A stretch of 64,000 nucleotides of DNA from Trileptium ribeirensis (lineage: Eukaryota > Nematoda > Enoplea > Enoplida > Thoracostomopsidae), in contig JASANE010001626.1 of assembly GCA_030248225.1 (NCBI GenBank), positions 1 through 64,000 on the forward strand, in the 5' to 3' direction. Under the pieces are notes generated by a model. That model saw only the letters and a program-made list of their open reading frames with translations, was not told the origin of the DNA and ran no database searches. A program made the position numbers and the translations under genes. Below are positions 47,561-58,619 of the stretch, piece by piece (the first letter of the stretch is position 1; each line of letters opens with the position of its first letter).

Positions 47561-49865
47561 TTAATTGCTCTGCAAAATGAACCTGATTTGGCCGAAATAT
47601 CTGCACCGGTTGCTGCGGTACAGCAAAAATATGTTTTGTCGGACCCCCTTTTAAGCCGACCCGAGACCCTTAGACCTTTTTTACGACCCGAAGGAGTTGG
47701 AATCCGTATTTGTGTCTAACTATTGGGTGCAAATAAGATTTTAAACTTTTGAATGATTTATCGCACGAGTAAATCGGCCCAGGCAACGTTGAGGTTATGG
47801 GTGTTCCCCCAAAAAGCCCCAGAAACGGATACCGTCGAAAATTAAAATTTTGGCCAACGAGAATTATTCGCTACGCTCGTTTCACTAACTACCCAGAATT
47901 CAATAATTTTATATAACTTTAACCGGAATAACTGTACATACTAGTATGATTTTTTCGTTGAAGGACCCACGACCACAACATTGTTTTAGCCAGAACCGGA
48001 AATACCGTAACTCCCTGATATATATATGTATATGTGTTAGAGAAACATCACTACCAAAGCATGGCGAATACACCGTGAGAAGCTCAATCCTTGTAGCATG
48101 TGCTGAATACAAATGTGTCCCTTTCGGTTAGAATTATACTCTGAATTGAAACTTAGTACACATTACTCACCGTGTCGATCTCGGCATTATATTGAACGTT
48201 TAACGGACCTGCACAATAGAGATGAAGATATATTTGAAGTCTGATCCTAAAATACCAAAGCAAAATAAGGCTGAACTCTTCACACTGAAAGACGCTGGAC
48301 TCCCTGCTACTTTTTGGTTTCTCAAAACAGTTTTGAGATCCCCTGGTTCACTGTTTCCTAACAAAATTTTCAGCTTTTCCTTAGTAAAACCGCATCCATG
48401 CCACATAAAAATTTTTGTTTTTTTTCTGAAATTCCATTTCATAAGCTAAAAATTTCAGTAAATACTAAAGGAACTGCACTAAAGCTCAATAAGATAAATC
48501 TTGATAGCATTTCAGATACGATTTATTGTTTTGACGTCGACCATCAAATACGATGATGTTTTGATACAATTTTAGATCTTAAGTAAGCTAGTTCAACCGA
48601 ACGCATCTCCGGTTTAGTGTCCGCTAGGTACAATCCAGCGTGCCCTCGGTTCGTGGAACCTGCCACAATTTTGGGACACGAAAAGCCAGTACGATAAAGT
48701 GCATTTTATGTACCAATTCTAAATGTAGGTTAGCGGTCACCAGGTATTCACAAGCCCATAAGTTTGGTAATTTTTGATTCGATTTGCTATAATTTTTTCT
48801 GACAAAAATCATTTTCAAGTTCATGTAACCAAATGTGACGTCAATAAATTTCAGTTCAGCTTTGACAAACGAATTTAAATTTACTGAAACTAAAATCTGG
48901 CATTGTATAACATATTTTTATAGTAAATAAAATTAACAGATTAAGTCGATCGGGGCTCTAGACGACAGACTGGTTGGGTGATGGTAAGGATGCCGAATGT
49001 ATGAGTAGGTGAAGTCGCTTGGAACGAACATCTCAGTTATGCATTATGCAGAGTGGCCGTTGCGACCAGTTGTATGATGGGGTATTTTGTATTTCCTAAA
49101 AAATATATTAGCCTAAAAATATATAACTGAATACATGTATTAGCAGTTTATAACCACTGCAGTGCTTTTTTATTTTGACGAGTATTGACAGCTAAACTAC
49201 CTAAGAATATCCGTTTCTGAAAGAATTCAGCGAAAACAAATTGAGTTACGTGAATTTAAAATCGTGTTACTTCACAAAACGGATATATCGATCCAAACAA
49301 AACCCGATATTTATCCAGTTTGATAATTTTTGATTCCGTTTGCTATAATTTTTTTCATTCTAAGTTCATCTAACCAATGGTGATGTCGGTCAATTTGATT
49401 ACAATTTATTTAAAATGACTGAAATTGAATTAATTTTGACGAATTTAAAATCAGCTTGAGCTAAAATAAAATTAAACTGATTCTCTCAAAGATCAAACGA
49501 ATTTTAATCGAGAAATAAAACAGAATTTAGTTCCGCTTTCTACAATGTCGCTGCACAAATTTTATTGCAGTTCGTGCATGAGGCGCAGAAACATTCGTGT
49601 ATTTTTGCTTTGTTATTCGTCTGCGCCTTGTTAATCACAACTGGAGATTCGCCACCAAAGCATTGGGTCCATAAAAGATGCGCCAGCCGAATTCATTTGT
49701 CCTGAACCCTCAACAGCAGACTGCTTCCACCATAAGGGGCGATCGAAGTTGGTTGTTGTTATTGTATTACAATATAAGTTTGCAGGTTTCTATCCATACA
49801 TTGCACCTGGAACACGCGGAACTGTATGGAGCCGCCGCAGAACGATCATTTATAACGTTCTTAAT
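47560..49865. other. Non-coding region with a solo hAT-like end
   Basis: The segment around 47990-48018 (AGAACCGGAAATACCG..AACTCCCTG) matches the right terminus of the CCGGAATTCCGG family with no left end nearby, so it is a remnant. A family V word (CTCGGTTCGTGGAACCTGCC) lies near 48.64 kb. The minus-strand frame near 48.20-48.44 kb has some coding look but no support from splice sites or homology. Confidence 0.4.
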
Positions 49866-50190
49866 ATTTTGCTTATTGAAACGGAGTGAGCGAAGCGGGC
49901 GGAGTTTCCATTGAGTCCACTAGAGGAAAATCGTGAAAATTTCTTTTTTGTCTGTTCTTGTCATTCATAACTCATTTTCGGATGGACGAATTTCTATAAT
50001 TTTTTTGTTCGATAACAAAAGTGATGATGATATGCACCCTTTAGTTGAACTCCGATTTAGCTCCGAGCCCATCTTCAGGGTCAAAGTGACAAAAAACAAG
50101 TTTTTAAGGGGTCTTTGCCAAATCTGGCTATGCAAGCAAGGTTTTTTGGTGAAATTTTTTTATTTTGAACACAATTTCTAATAAATGAAC
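49865..50190 (-). repeat. Family X right-end fragment, inverted
   Basis: Starts TTGAAACGGAGTGAGCGAAG and GCGGAGTTTCCATTGAG, then AAAATCGTGAAAATTTCTTT, TTCATAACTCATTTTCGGAT and TTAAGGGGTCTTTGCCAAAT, all in the inverted order of the copy ending at 5877. The internal subrepeats are absent. Confidence 0.65.
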
Positions 50191-50572
50191 ACCAAATTTA
50201 AAAAATGACCATAAATGAAGAGGAAACAGGTTCGAAACCAAGTTTTGTTTGCAATACTTATGACTTGTATGATTCACAATGTTCAAAAGTTATTATTCAT
50301 ATGTATATATAAAGCAGTACACCAGACACGTTATGTATGCATATATTATTACTATTTTTGCTTAAGTAATACACCCAGATATACGTACGTAATACACCCA
50401 CGTATCAGGGAGTAACCGGAATTCCGGTTCCGGTTCCGGCGAAAATCGTGTTCCGGTTGCGGTTCCGGCAAAGGGCAAAAACCATACCGGAACCGGAATT
50501 CCGGTTTAAAAATTTTGTTTGAAATTTTCCACGTTTTTGCTTCATCCTGTAATCCAAACATATGTAATATAT

Positions 50573-53404
50573 ACTAGTAACACGTAAACGTGGGTGACGG
50601 AGGAATGGTGGTTAACAACGGCGTGAATAGTGCATACAGCTTGTGGAATTTCTAACATTTTTGGTAACAATAATAAGAGGAAGACATGAAAACGTCTAGT
50701 TATTTATACAGTAGAATGACAATACATCTATCAAGCTGTACCCATCAATGAAATTTAGTCCAAATCGGCCGAGTCATTCAAAAGTTATAACACACTTAAT
50801 AATTTTTCACTCATTTTTAAGAGACTTTGCTTAATTTTAAGAGAATTTATAAAGGTAAGTAGATCACTCGTATACAGTCTTTTAGAAAACGTGAAGGTAC
50901 ATGTATGTCAAAAAATGACCGAGATAGCACGAACGGTTGTCGAGATATGATGAACTTAGGTTTCCCTAAGTCAATTTTAAGAGAATTTGCTTAATTTTTA
51001 AGCAAAGAGATGAAATACGTCAATCAGCTATATACAGCTGTTTAGAAAACGTGAAAATACATTTTATGTAAAAAAATCGCCGAAATAGCACGAACGGTTG
51101 TCGAGATGCGGTGAAAAAGCTGAAAAAATGCCAAAAATCCCTAAGTTTGAGCAACATTTGCTTAATTTTGAGTACAAAGCAATTTTCGTAGAAAAAAGTG
51201 CTCAATGAAAGGGCACTCCGCAAGAGAATATGCAACACGAAGAAAAAAAAATTTCTAAAATCGGCCCAGGCGTTCAACCTGCAGACCTGTCTGTGACAAA
51301 CAAAAAAAAGTCACAGAGAAAATTGAAATTTTGCGTCTAGTATATTGATATATACTAGTAACACGTAAACGTGGGTGACGGAGGCATGGTGGTTAACAAC
51401 GGCGTGAATAGTGCATACAGCTTGTGGAATTTCTAACATTTTTGGTAACAGTTTAAAAGTAACATACTCATTTAAATCGAGTAGCTACACCTCATCTTCG
51501 AATTTTCACCATGAAAACAATTTTAAGAAACTGAATTTATTCTGTAAAATAATGTTCGCTCATTTTTAAGATACTTTGCTTAATTTTAAGAGAATTTATA
51601 AAGGTAAGTAGCAGGGAATAACCGGAACCGGAACCGTCCATTTAAACCGGATCTGGAACCGGAACCGGAACCTGGTCTTCGAAATTTATATATAGTAAAA
51701 CAGATGATGGAAGAAATGAAGGTATAGTGGATTCAAAATGCATTAAAAATAACTTTTACATTAAACTTAATGTATTGCGATGGTATTATTGCCTTTCTGA
51801 AACTTTAAAGAGACTGAGGAAGCTAATAATGTTTATTTATCGATCAAATATGTCGGTTTTTGGACATTCAGAGCAAAAAATGTTTTCCACTATACACCAT
51901 TGCGTATACTGCGTCAAATCGAATGTGCTTACAAAGCTTGGAGCGTAGAATACACACTTTCGCTCTGTCTCCAGGCGCCTCCCTTTACTACACATACGTT
52001 TGTTGCATGTTCTTCTGTAGGAAACTTAAAATTATTGGTTTATATGATTCTAAGAGAAGATAATAGATGAAGGTAATTTTCTGATCAGTGGTCAGAGACA
52101 CTGTTTAGGCTAGCGTTGGACAAATCGTGCCCGTCAGTTAGATCATAATGATGATAGGTAACTTTCTAATCAGAATGCCATAAATGAGACACACTGTGAT
52201 GCTGCTCGCACAGTTTCAATAAATACAGTTCATTGCCAAGAAAGCAGTTTTTAGCTGCGTTGCAGATAACGTTAGTTTACTTCAATTTAGATTGATTTAC
52301 CAAGTTTACAAGCGCACTGGTGGGTGCTTGACGCAATCTATGTTAGCCAAGCATACCATAAGTACTTCTGCGTGAGCCATACTCTGTTACCGAGTTGGAC
52401 CGGTTTAATTCTAACGTATCCGACAGACTTCTGGATGTGTAAAATAGCTGCTACAAGCATCGACCTGGTTTTGATTTAACAAACTCCTGCTGGTTATTAT
52501 GAAAAATTCCTGTTCAAATTATGTGCCCTACTTACGTTTCACACGGCAAATTAGTTAGTTAATCTTTTCTTTTGCTTGGTTGTATTGGAGCTTGATCATT
52601 GTATAATATATTACATATGTTTGGATTACAGGATGAAGCAAAAAACGTGGAAAATTTCCAGCAAAATTTTTAAACCGGAATTCCGGTTCCGGTATGGTTT
52701 TTGCCCTTTGCCGGAACCGCAACCGGAACACGATTTTCGCCGGAACCGGAACTGGAATTCCGGTTACTCCCTGGTAAGTAGATCACTCGTATACAGTCTT
52801 TTAGAAAACGTGAAGGTACATGTTATGTCAAAAAATGACCGAGATAGCACGAACGGTTGTCGAGATATGATGAACTTAGGTTTCCCTAAGTCAATTTTAA
52901 GAGAATTTGGCTTAATTTTTAAGGAAAGAGATGAAATATGTCAATCAGCTATATACAGCTGTTTAGAAAACGTGAAAATACATTTTATGTAAAAAAATCG
53001 CCGAAATAGCACGAACGGTTGTCGAGATGCGGTGAAAAAGCTGAAAAAATGGCAAAAATCCCTAAGTTTGAGCAACATTTGCTTAATTTTGAGTACAAAG
53101 CAATTTTCGTAGAAAAAAGTGCTCAATGAAAGGGCACTCCACAAGAGAATATGCAACACGAAGAAAAAAAATTTCTAAAATCGGCCCAGGCGTTCAACCT
53201 GCAGACCTGTCTGTGACAAACAAAAAAAAAGTCACAGAGAAAATTGAAATTTTGCGTCTAGTATATTGATATATATAAAGTTAAATGTACGCCTCCGGCT
53301 GCGACTCGCCACCTTCGGTGGCTCGTCTTGCCTCCGTCAATAAAGTTAAATGTACGCCTCCGGCTGCGACTCGCCACCTTCGGTGGCTCGTCTTGCCTCC
53401 GTCA
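50573..53404. mobile_element. Nested insertion: two ~0.78-kb tandem units plus 65-bp GC-rich repeats
   Basis: Unit 1 (50573 to about 51353) and unit 2 (51354 to about 53275, excluding the inner hAT-like element) both start ACTAGTAACACGTAAACGTG and end GCGTCTAGTATATTGATAT. Their central parts differ (about 50.68-50.81 against 51.45-51.54 kb), while the rest is nearly identical. Each contains two sub-units of about 150 bp with AGCACGAACGGTTGTCGAGA. A pair of 65-bp GC-rich units closes the insert. TGACGGAGG near the start and CCTCCGTCA at the end are inverse words. The element class is unknown: the long direct repeats recall LTR-like or Penelope-like tandem organisation, but no RT is present. 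Confidence 0.7.
51612..52773 (+). mobile_element. Inner hAT-like element, 1,162 bp, perfect 8-bp TSD (GTAAGTAG)
   Basis: Starts CAGGGAATAACCGGAACCGG and ends GGAATTCCGGTTACTCCC..TG, with GTAAGTAG at 51604-51611 and 52774-52781. The paralogous unit upstream keeps the uninterrupted site (GGTAAGTAGATCACTCG at 50854-50870), so insertion and duplication are shown directly. It is the cleanest copy of the family and serves as a reference. It contains no transposase frame; the frames in it have no credible product. Confidence 0.92.
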
Positions 53405-53405
53405 A
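53276..53405. repeat. 65-bp GC-rich tandem duplicate with hairpin
   Basis: Two identical 65-bp units (53276-53340 and 53341-53405) contain CGCCTCCGGCTGCGACTCGC, then GCCACCTTCGGTGGC (a 6-bp stem with a 3-base loop) and TCTTGCCTCCGTC. They are far richer in G+C than the flanks and have no difference between copies, which suggests a recent duplication. Confidence 0.85.
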
Positions 53406-54545
53406 TTATACAATGATCAAGTTCCAATACAACCAAGCAAAAGAAAAGATTAACTAACCAATTTGCCGTGTGAAACGTAAGTAAGGCACATAATTTGAGC
53501 AGGAATTTTTCATAATAACCTACAGGAGTTTGTTAAATCAAAGCCAGGTCGATGCTTGTAGCAGCTTTTTTACAACATCCAGAAGTCTGTGAGATACGTT
53601 TGAATTAAACCGGTCCAACTCGGTAACAGAGTATGGCTTACGCAGAAGTACTTAGGGTATGCTTGGCTAACATAAATTGCCTCAAGCACCCGCCAGTGCG
53701 CTTTTAAACTTGGTAAATCAGTCTAAATTGAAGTAAACTAACGTTATCTGCAACGCAGCTAGAAACTGCTTTCTTGGCCGTGAACTGCATTTATTGAAAC
53801 TGCGAGCAGCATCACAGTGTCTCATTTATGGCATTCTGATTAGAAAGTTATCATCATTATGATCTAACTGACGGGCACTGTTTGTCCAACGCTAGCCTAA
53901 ACAGTGTCTCTGACCACTGATCAGAAAATTACCTTCTATCTATTATTTTCTCTTAGAATCATATAAAACAATAATTTTAAGTTTCCTACAGTAGAACATG
54001 CAACAAACGTATGTGTAGTAAAGGGAGGCGACTGGAGACAGAGCGAAAGTGCGTATTCTACGCTCCAAGCTTTGTAAGCACATTCGATTTGACGCAGTAT
54101 ACGCAATGGTGTATAGTCGAACACATTTTTTGCTCTGAATGTCCAAAAACCGACATATTTGATCGATAAATAAACATTATTAGCTTCCTCAGTCTCTTTA
54201 AAGTTTCAGAAAGGCAATAATACCATCGCAATACATTAAGTTTAATGTAAAAGTTATTTTTAATGCATTTTAAATCCACTATACCTTCATTTCTTCCATC
54301 ATCTGTTTTACTATATATAACTTTCGAAGACCAGCTTCCGGTTCCGGATCCGATTTAAATGGACGGTTCCGGTTATTCCCTGCCACGTATACATATGTAA
54401 TATATGCTATTTTGGTTACGTATAAGGGCATATTTAAGCGGTCATATCTAGTTGTAAAATATACCAGTCATGCTTAAAAATGAACACTCACGATTATAAA
54501 TAACCAAATTTTTGAACAGTACAATTAAAAAACCCTTATAAGAGT

Positions 54546-56132
54546 GGGTAATTTCACGCTACGATGACCTTTTGGTCGGGGGGGGGGGGTAAAACTGGAT
54601 ATTTTGGCCAGTAGCACATAAACGTGCAGGGAACTGGTAAAAATGTTATTTACGCTAGGAAGCCGCATTACTTAGCTAGTTCAAACAAAAAGAATTTTCG
54701 GCTTCACGCACGCCGTAAGAGGCTGCACATCCACATAGGTCCCAAATTGACAAAAATCGTAATGACTAATTTTACGACCTCTTTTTTCGGGTAGTGTCGT
54801 GGCTCCGTGTTCGAAGTTATGGCCCAAATTCTTTTCTATGCAGGATTAGTCAGGTCTACACAACATTTTTAATTGCACGATTTTCAAATCTACTCCAATC
54901 ATGGAGAGTGATAGCTGTCGATATGGCATGAACCCCAGTTTTACCCCCCCCCCCGACCAAATTCTTTTTTTTGGTCATTGCTCGTTACTTATGCATGGTA
55001 CATAAACGTTGTTCATATATCATACCGGTCCCCTGGGTGCCTTTTGAAAAAATATTAACCCAGGTGCTTGCTGTTACATACCCCAGCGCTAGGGTCAAAA
55101 GGTCGATTTTAGCACATTTGATTACCCCCCCCCCGACCGTTGCTAGTTAGGGGTATGGTGGAGTCAGTAGAAGTCAATTAATTTGTCTGTTATGGTTCTT
55201 TCCAATCACGAAGCGAATGGTGAAACGACCTGAGCTCTCTCTCGTTCCCGACCTGTTGATCTCAGGCTTTTACCCACCCCCGACCACCACCAAAATGTGG
55301 AAAAATCGAAGATATGATGTTATTTCGAGGAAATTTCACGCTTTTGGTTCATAACACATTGTGGCAATACATTTGGACGACATATGTCGCAAAATTATTT
55401 TTTGAAAAAATTCTAAATTTACCCCCCCGACCATGGTCTCAGGCATGTACACTGGCAGTTGACATGGGCTGCCATTTTGTACCCTCATTGTGGAAATTGT
55501 GGTATAGAATATCTTACATACCGTTTTCAAGTTAACTATGCTGGTTAAACACGGTCGAATTGGCCATTTCACATTTTTAACCCCCCCCCCCGCCAAATTT
55601 TACCCCTTCCCGACCACCAGCTACTTCCGACATTCTAACATATCTGGCAAAGGGTATGTTTTGAAGTTTTTTGCATAACACTTCCCTCAGGCTAAACTAT
55701 CGATATAAATAGCTACCGTTTATGGCCGCTTCGTTTCCATTTAATAACCGGTATAAATCGGCACCCCCGTGTTTTAAAAGTGTTAAATTTGACCCAAGAA
55801 TAAGAATAAAAAGCTTAATTTTTGATATACGGAGTTCCGCATAACGTCATTTTGACCGCGCTGACTGGCTGCACGAGATAAGACCACAAAATCGAGGTTA
55901 GATGCAACCTGGAGCATACCAGAGGCCATTTTATGGTACCTTGCTGAGCAGCAGGGGGTGGTATTTGGGAAGCCATGGCATAAAAACGGTTAAAAAATTT
56001 ACTATATCGACCTCAAATTAGCGATCCTTGACGTTTTTTGATCATAGGGTGTAAAAATGAAGATAATCGGAGCCAAAAAAGACATTAGTCATTTTTTCTG
56101 GGGCAAAAGGACATCGTAGCGTGAAATGACCC
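54546..56132. mobile_element. TIR element with periodic poly-C tracts
   Basis: The left end GGGTAATTTCACGCTACGAT continues GACCTTTTG. The right end, read inverted, is GGGTCATTTCACGCTACGAT then GTCCTTTTG, so 27 of 29 terminal bases match. GAGT flanks both sides (54542-54545 and 56133-56136), a possible 4-bp duplication. The interior repeats a TTTTACCCCC..CCGACC motif, inverted near 54.57 kb and direct near 54.94, 55.12, 55.27, 55.42, 55.58 and 55.60 kb, at about 145-180 bp spacing. No transposase was recognised. The superfamily is not assigned. Confidence 0.8.
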
Positions 56133-56329
56133 GAGTATCAACGTTGCGCAGTCGCGCGACACAGGAATCGCCTTGAAAAATGGAGACCAGAATCAGCTCT
56201 ACAACTTTGCCTACCAAGACGTTTTTGTGGAACCACTCCCTATAACGCTGTGGGCCCGAATGTCGTTGCCAAAAATAGCGTCGAGCAGTTACCAAAAATA
56301 GCGATTTTTCAATTTTCGGCATGTTATTG

Positions 56330-57590
56330 CGTGTTTTACTTACAATGATAGTCTATTAGGTTATCAAACACGCTGGGTCTGATGGTTTTGTTATCTAGAG
56401 TCTAACTTTACTATGTTATACCTTTCATAGGGTTTTGAGGGTCCTACGGTCGACGAACCCGATTTTCGAAATGTAGTCCATTTTCATTTGTTTGGTTATG
56501 TATCGCGTGAGCTTCAATAATGGTTTGTATAGGTATGTCTTAATGCTGAATACAATGATTTTGTTATCTAGTATCTGCGATGCATATTTCATGACTTTTC
56601 AACGGGTTTAGGATCAATGAGCCCGATTTTCAGATTATAGTCTGTCTTCAGTTATTTGGTTATGCATTACGTACAGGTGACCAAGAATTGTCTATATAGG
56701 TTTTCCGGTAAGCTGAAAACGATAGTTTGGTTATCTAGCGCCCAGCACGAGTATCTTATGCCTTTTCAGACGTTTCCTTGTGTTTAGGGGCAATGAACCC
56801 GATTTCCAGAAAACCGTCGATTTTCAGTGGTTCGGTACATAGCATCAGAAATATTCTATATAGAGGTTTTTCGGCAAGTTGAATACAATGATTTGGTTAT
56901 CTATTGTCCACAATGCATTTTCATGTCTTTTCAATGGGTTTAGGCTCAATGAACCGGATTTCCCGAATATAGTCTGTCTTCAGTTGTTTGGTTATGCATT
57001 GCGTACAGGTCACCAAGAATTGTTTATATAAGTTGAATACGATGGTTTGCTTATCTAGAGTCCACCGCGAGTATCTTGTGCATTTTCAGACGTTTTCAGC
57101 AGGCTTAGGGTAAATGAACCCGATTTGCAGAAAACAGTCGGTCTCCAGTAGTTTGGTACATGGCATCAAAAATAGTTTATTATAGAAGTTTTTAGGGTAT
57201 GCTCAATACAATGATTTTGTTATCTGAAGTTCAGCTGCATATTTCTTGCCTTTTCAATGCGTTTAAGGTCAATGGACTCGATTTCCAGAATATAGTCTGT
57301 CTTCAGTTGTTTCGATACGCAATGCGTACAGGTCATCAAGAATTGTCTATATAGGTTTGCCGGTAGGCTGAATTAGATTGGTTATCTAGAAACTAGCACT
57401 ATTACTTGATGTGTTATCAATTGTTTTCGACGAGATTAGAGTCGACGAAGTTTTTGCATTTTCAATGAATTCATTGGTCAGGATGTTTTAGGTTGGTATA
57501 TACATCAAACTCAGCCTGTTACATGTGATTAAATAAAATAACCTATAAATGTAACCACACTCGCTCCGTTTCAGTCTCGCTTGCTAGTTA
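56330..57590 (-). mobile_element. Family X element, inverted (satellite part)
   Basis: GG.TCAATGAACCCGATTTCCAG-type landmarks fall near 56.45, 56.61, 56.79, 56.95, 57.11 and 57.27 kb, about 155-180 bp apart. Between them are GGTTATCTAG, GTATTGCGTACAGGTCACCA-like and TTGTCTATATAGGTTTTCCG-like words. It closes with ATCAAACTCAGCCTGTTACA, a CACTCGCTCCGTTTCAGTC edge near 57.57 kb. This is the best-preserved run of subrepeats in the window. Confidence 0.65.
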
Positions 57591-57929
57591 CTAATATATA
57601 TTTCACCTGACACAAAAAATTTTCAGTAGAAGGGTTTACGGTAAAGCTAAATATATTGAAGGAAACACCAGTACTATGAATTTTGAGACGACAGTAATAT
57701 TATTGGGTACCTCGGCCATTAGCCCTCACGAACACAATGCCGAACAAATAGTCAGTCCGTCCTCCAGAGATTGTAGGTTAGAAGGGGTTTGTGAGGTACG
57801 GTACTGGGCCTCGATCCGTTTATATATTTATATTGTGAAAACAAATGAAACCCAACTGGAAACTTGAATCAAGCAAATATGCATATTTTTTATGTGTGGA
57901 AACAAAATTTGGCTCTCGTGATTTTCTAG

Positions 57930-58052
57930 TCAGTTTCAATTTTCTTTCAGCCGATTGCGGCATCGGTATTTTCGATGTGGCAAAAATGCCGATACCGATA
58001 TTGTGAACATTGGCCGATACCGATAGTCGGTCAAGCCCCAAGAAAAATCCCT
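57930..58052. repeat. Transposon-end-like CCGATACCGATA segment
   Basis: Repeated CCGATA / TATCGG words lead into CAAGCCCCAAGAAAAATCCC..TG at 58052, which looks like the right end of another CAGGGATTTTT-type element. No matching left end was found. Confidence 0.35.
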
Positions 58053-58059
58053 GATTCTC

Positions 58060-58520
58060 AATTCGCTGAGTATTTTGCCAGAGGGTATGAGCCAGGGGGC
58101 CTGGTTCAGATCTGGGAGGCGCCGAATTTTGCCAGTTTGAGCTGGGGCCCCTGGCTTAAACTGATAGTCAAAATTTCCAACATTCTTTTTCAGCGAGAAA
58201 CGCTAAAATTGTTATTAAATACCTCACAAACGGTGCAAAACGCCTTCATTGAGGTGAAAACCAACTTTTCAAACCATTTTTCTAATAAGTCAAATTACTA
58301 ACAAGCCTAATCGAAGCTAGTCAAATTTTCAACTTCGGAAAGAGATTTTTGTAAAAATGTCGACAATTTTTCATGTCATCTTGGGGTGTTTTTACTGGAA
58401 TAAGCCAAAGATTTTGCCAGGAGGCTAGGACCCAAAATTTAGCCCGGAGCCCCAACTGGGGCACCCATTTTTTGACAGAGGGCACCAAAAATGCTATGGA
58501 GCCCTTCCCAAAGCCACTTT
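58060..58520. repeat. Family V fragment
   Basis: Contains GCCAGGGGGCCTGG, GAATTTTGCCAGTTTGAGC, TTTTGCCAGGAGGCTAGGA and GAGCCCCAACTGGGGCACCC. Low-complexity GC-rich words are mixed with AAAATTTT, as in other V copies. Confidence 0.4.
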
Positions 58521-58619
58521 GGGGAACATAAAATATGAGATTAATACCTTATACTTATGACTCCTTTGTAGCTGGCGTTCAAAAATAATAAAAAATGTTT
58601 ATCTTAAAAATAGTCACAA

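Larger units (their letters stand above)
50406..54382 (-). mobile_element. Outer hAT-like element split by a nested insertion
   Basis: The left piece 50406-50572 begins CAGGGAGTAACCGGAATTCC. The right piece 53405-54382 ends GGACGGTTCCGGTTATTCCC..TG. Joined, the two pieces follow the intact copy at 51612-52773 read in reverse. CCACGTAT occurs immediately before (50398-50405) and after (54383-54390), a perfect 8-bp duplication across nearly 4 kb. The break falls inside AATATATTATACAATG, with the left piece stopping at AATATAT and the right restarting at ATTATACAATG, so at most 2 bp were duplicated by the intruder. Confidence 0.9.

Noticed and set aside
48200..48449. Minus-strand frame (GCGFTKEKLKILLGN region) with some coding appearance
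   Set aside because: No recognisable acceptor or good donor, no family match, and the opposite strand is also open.
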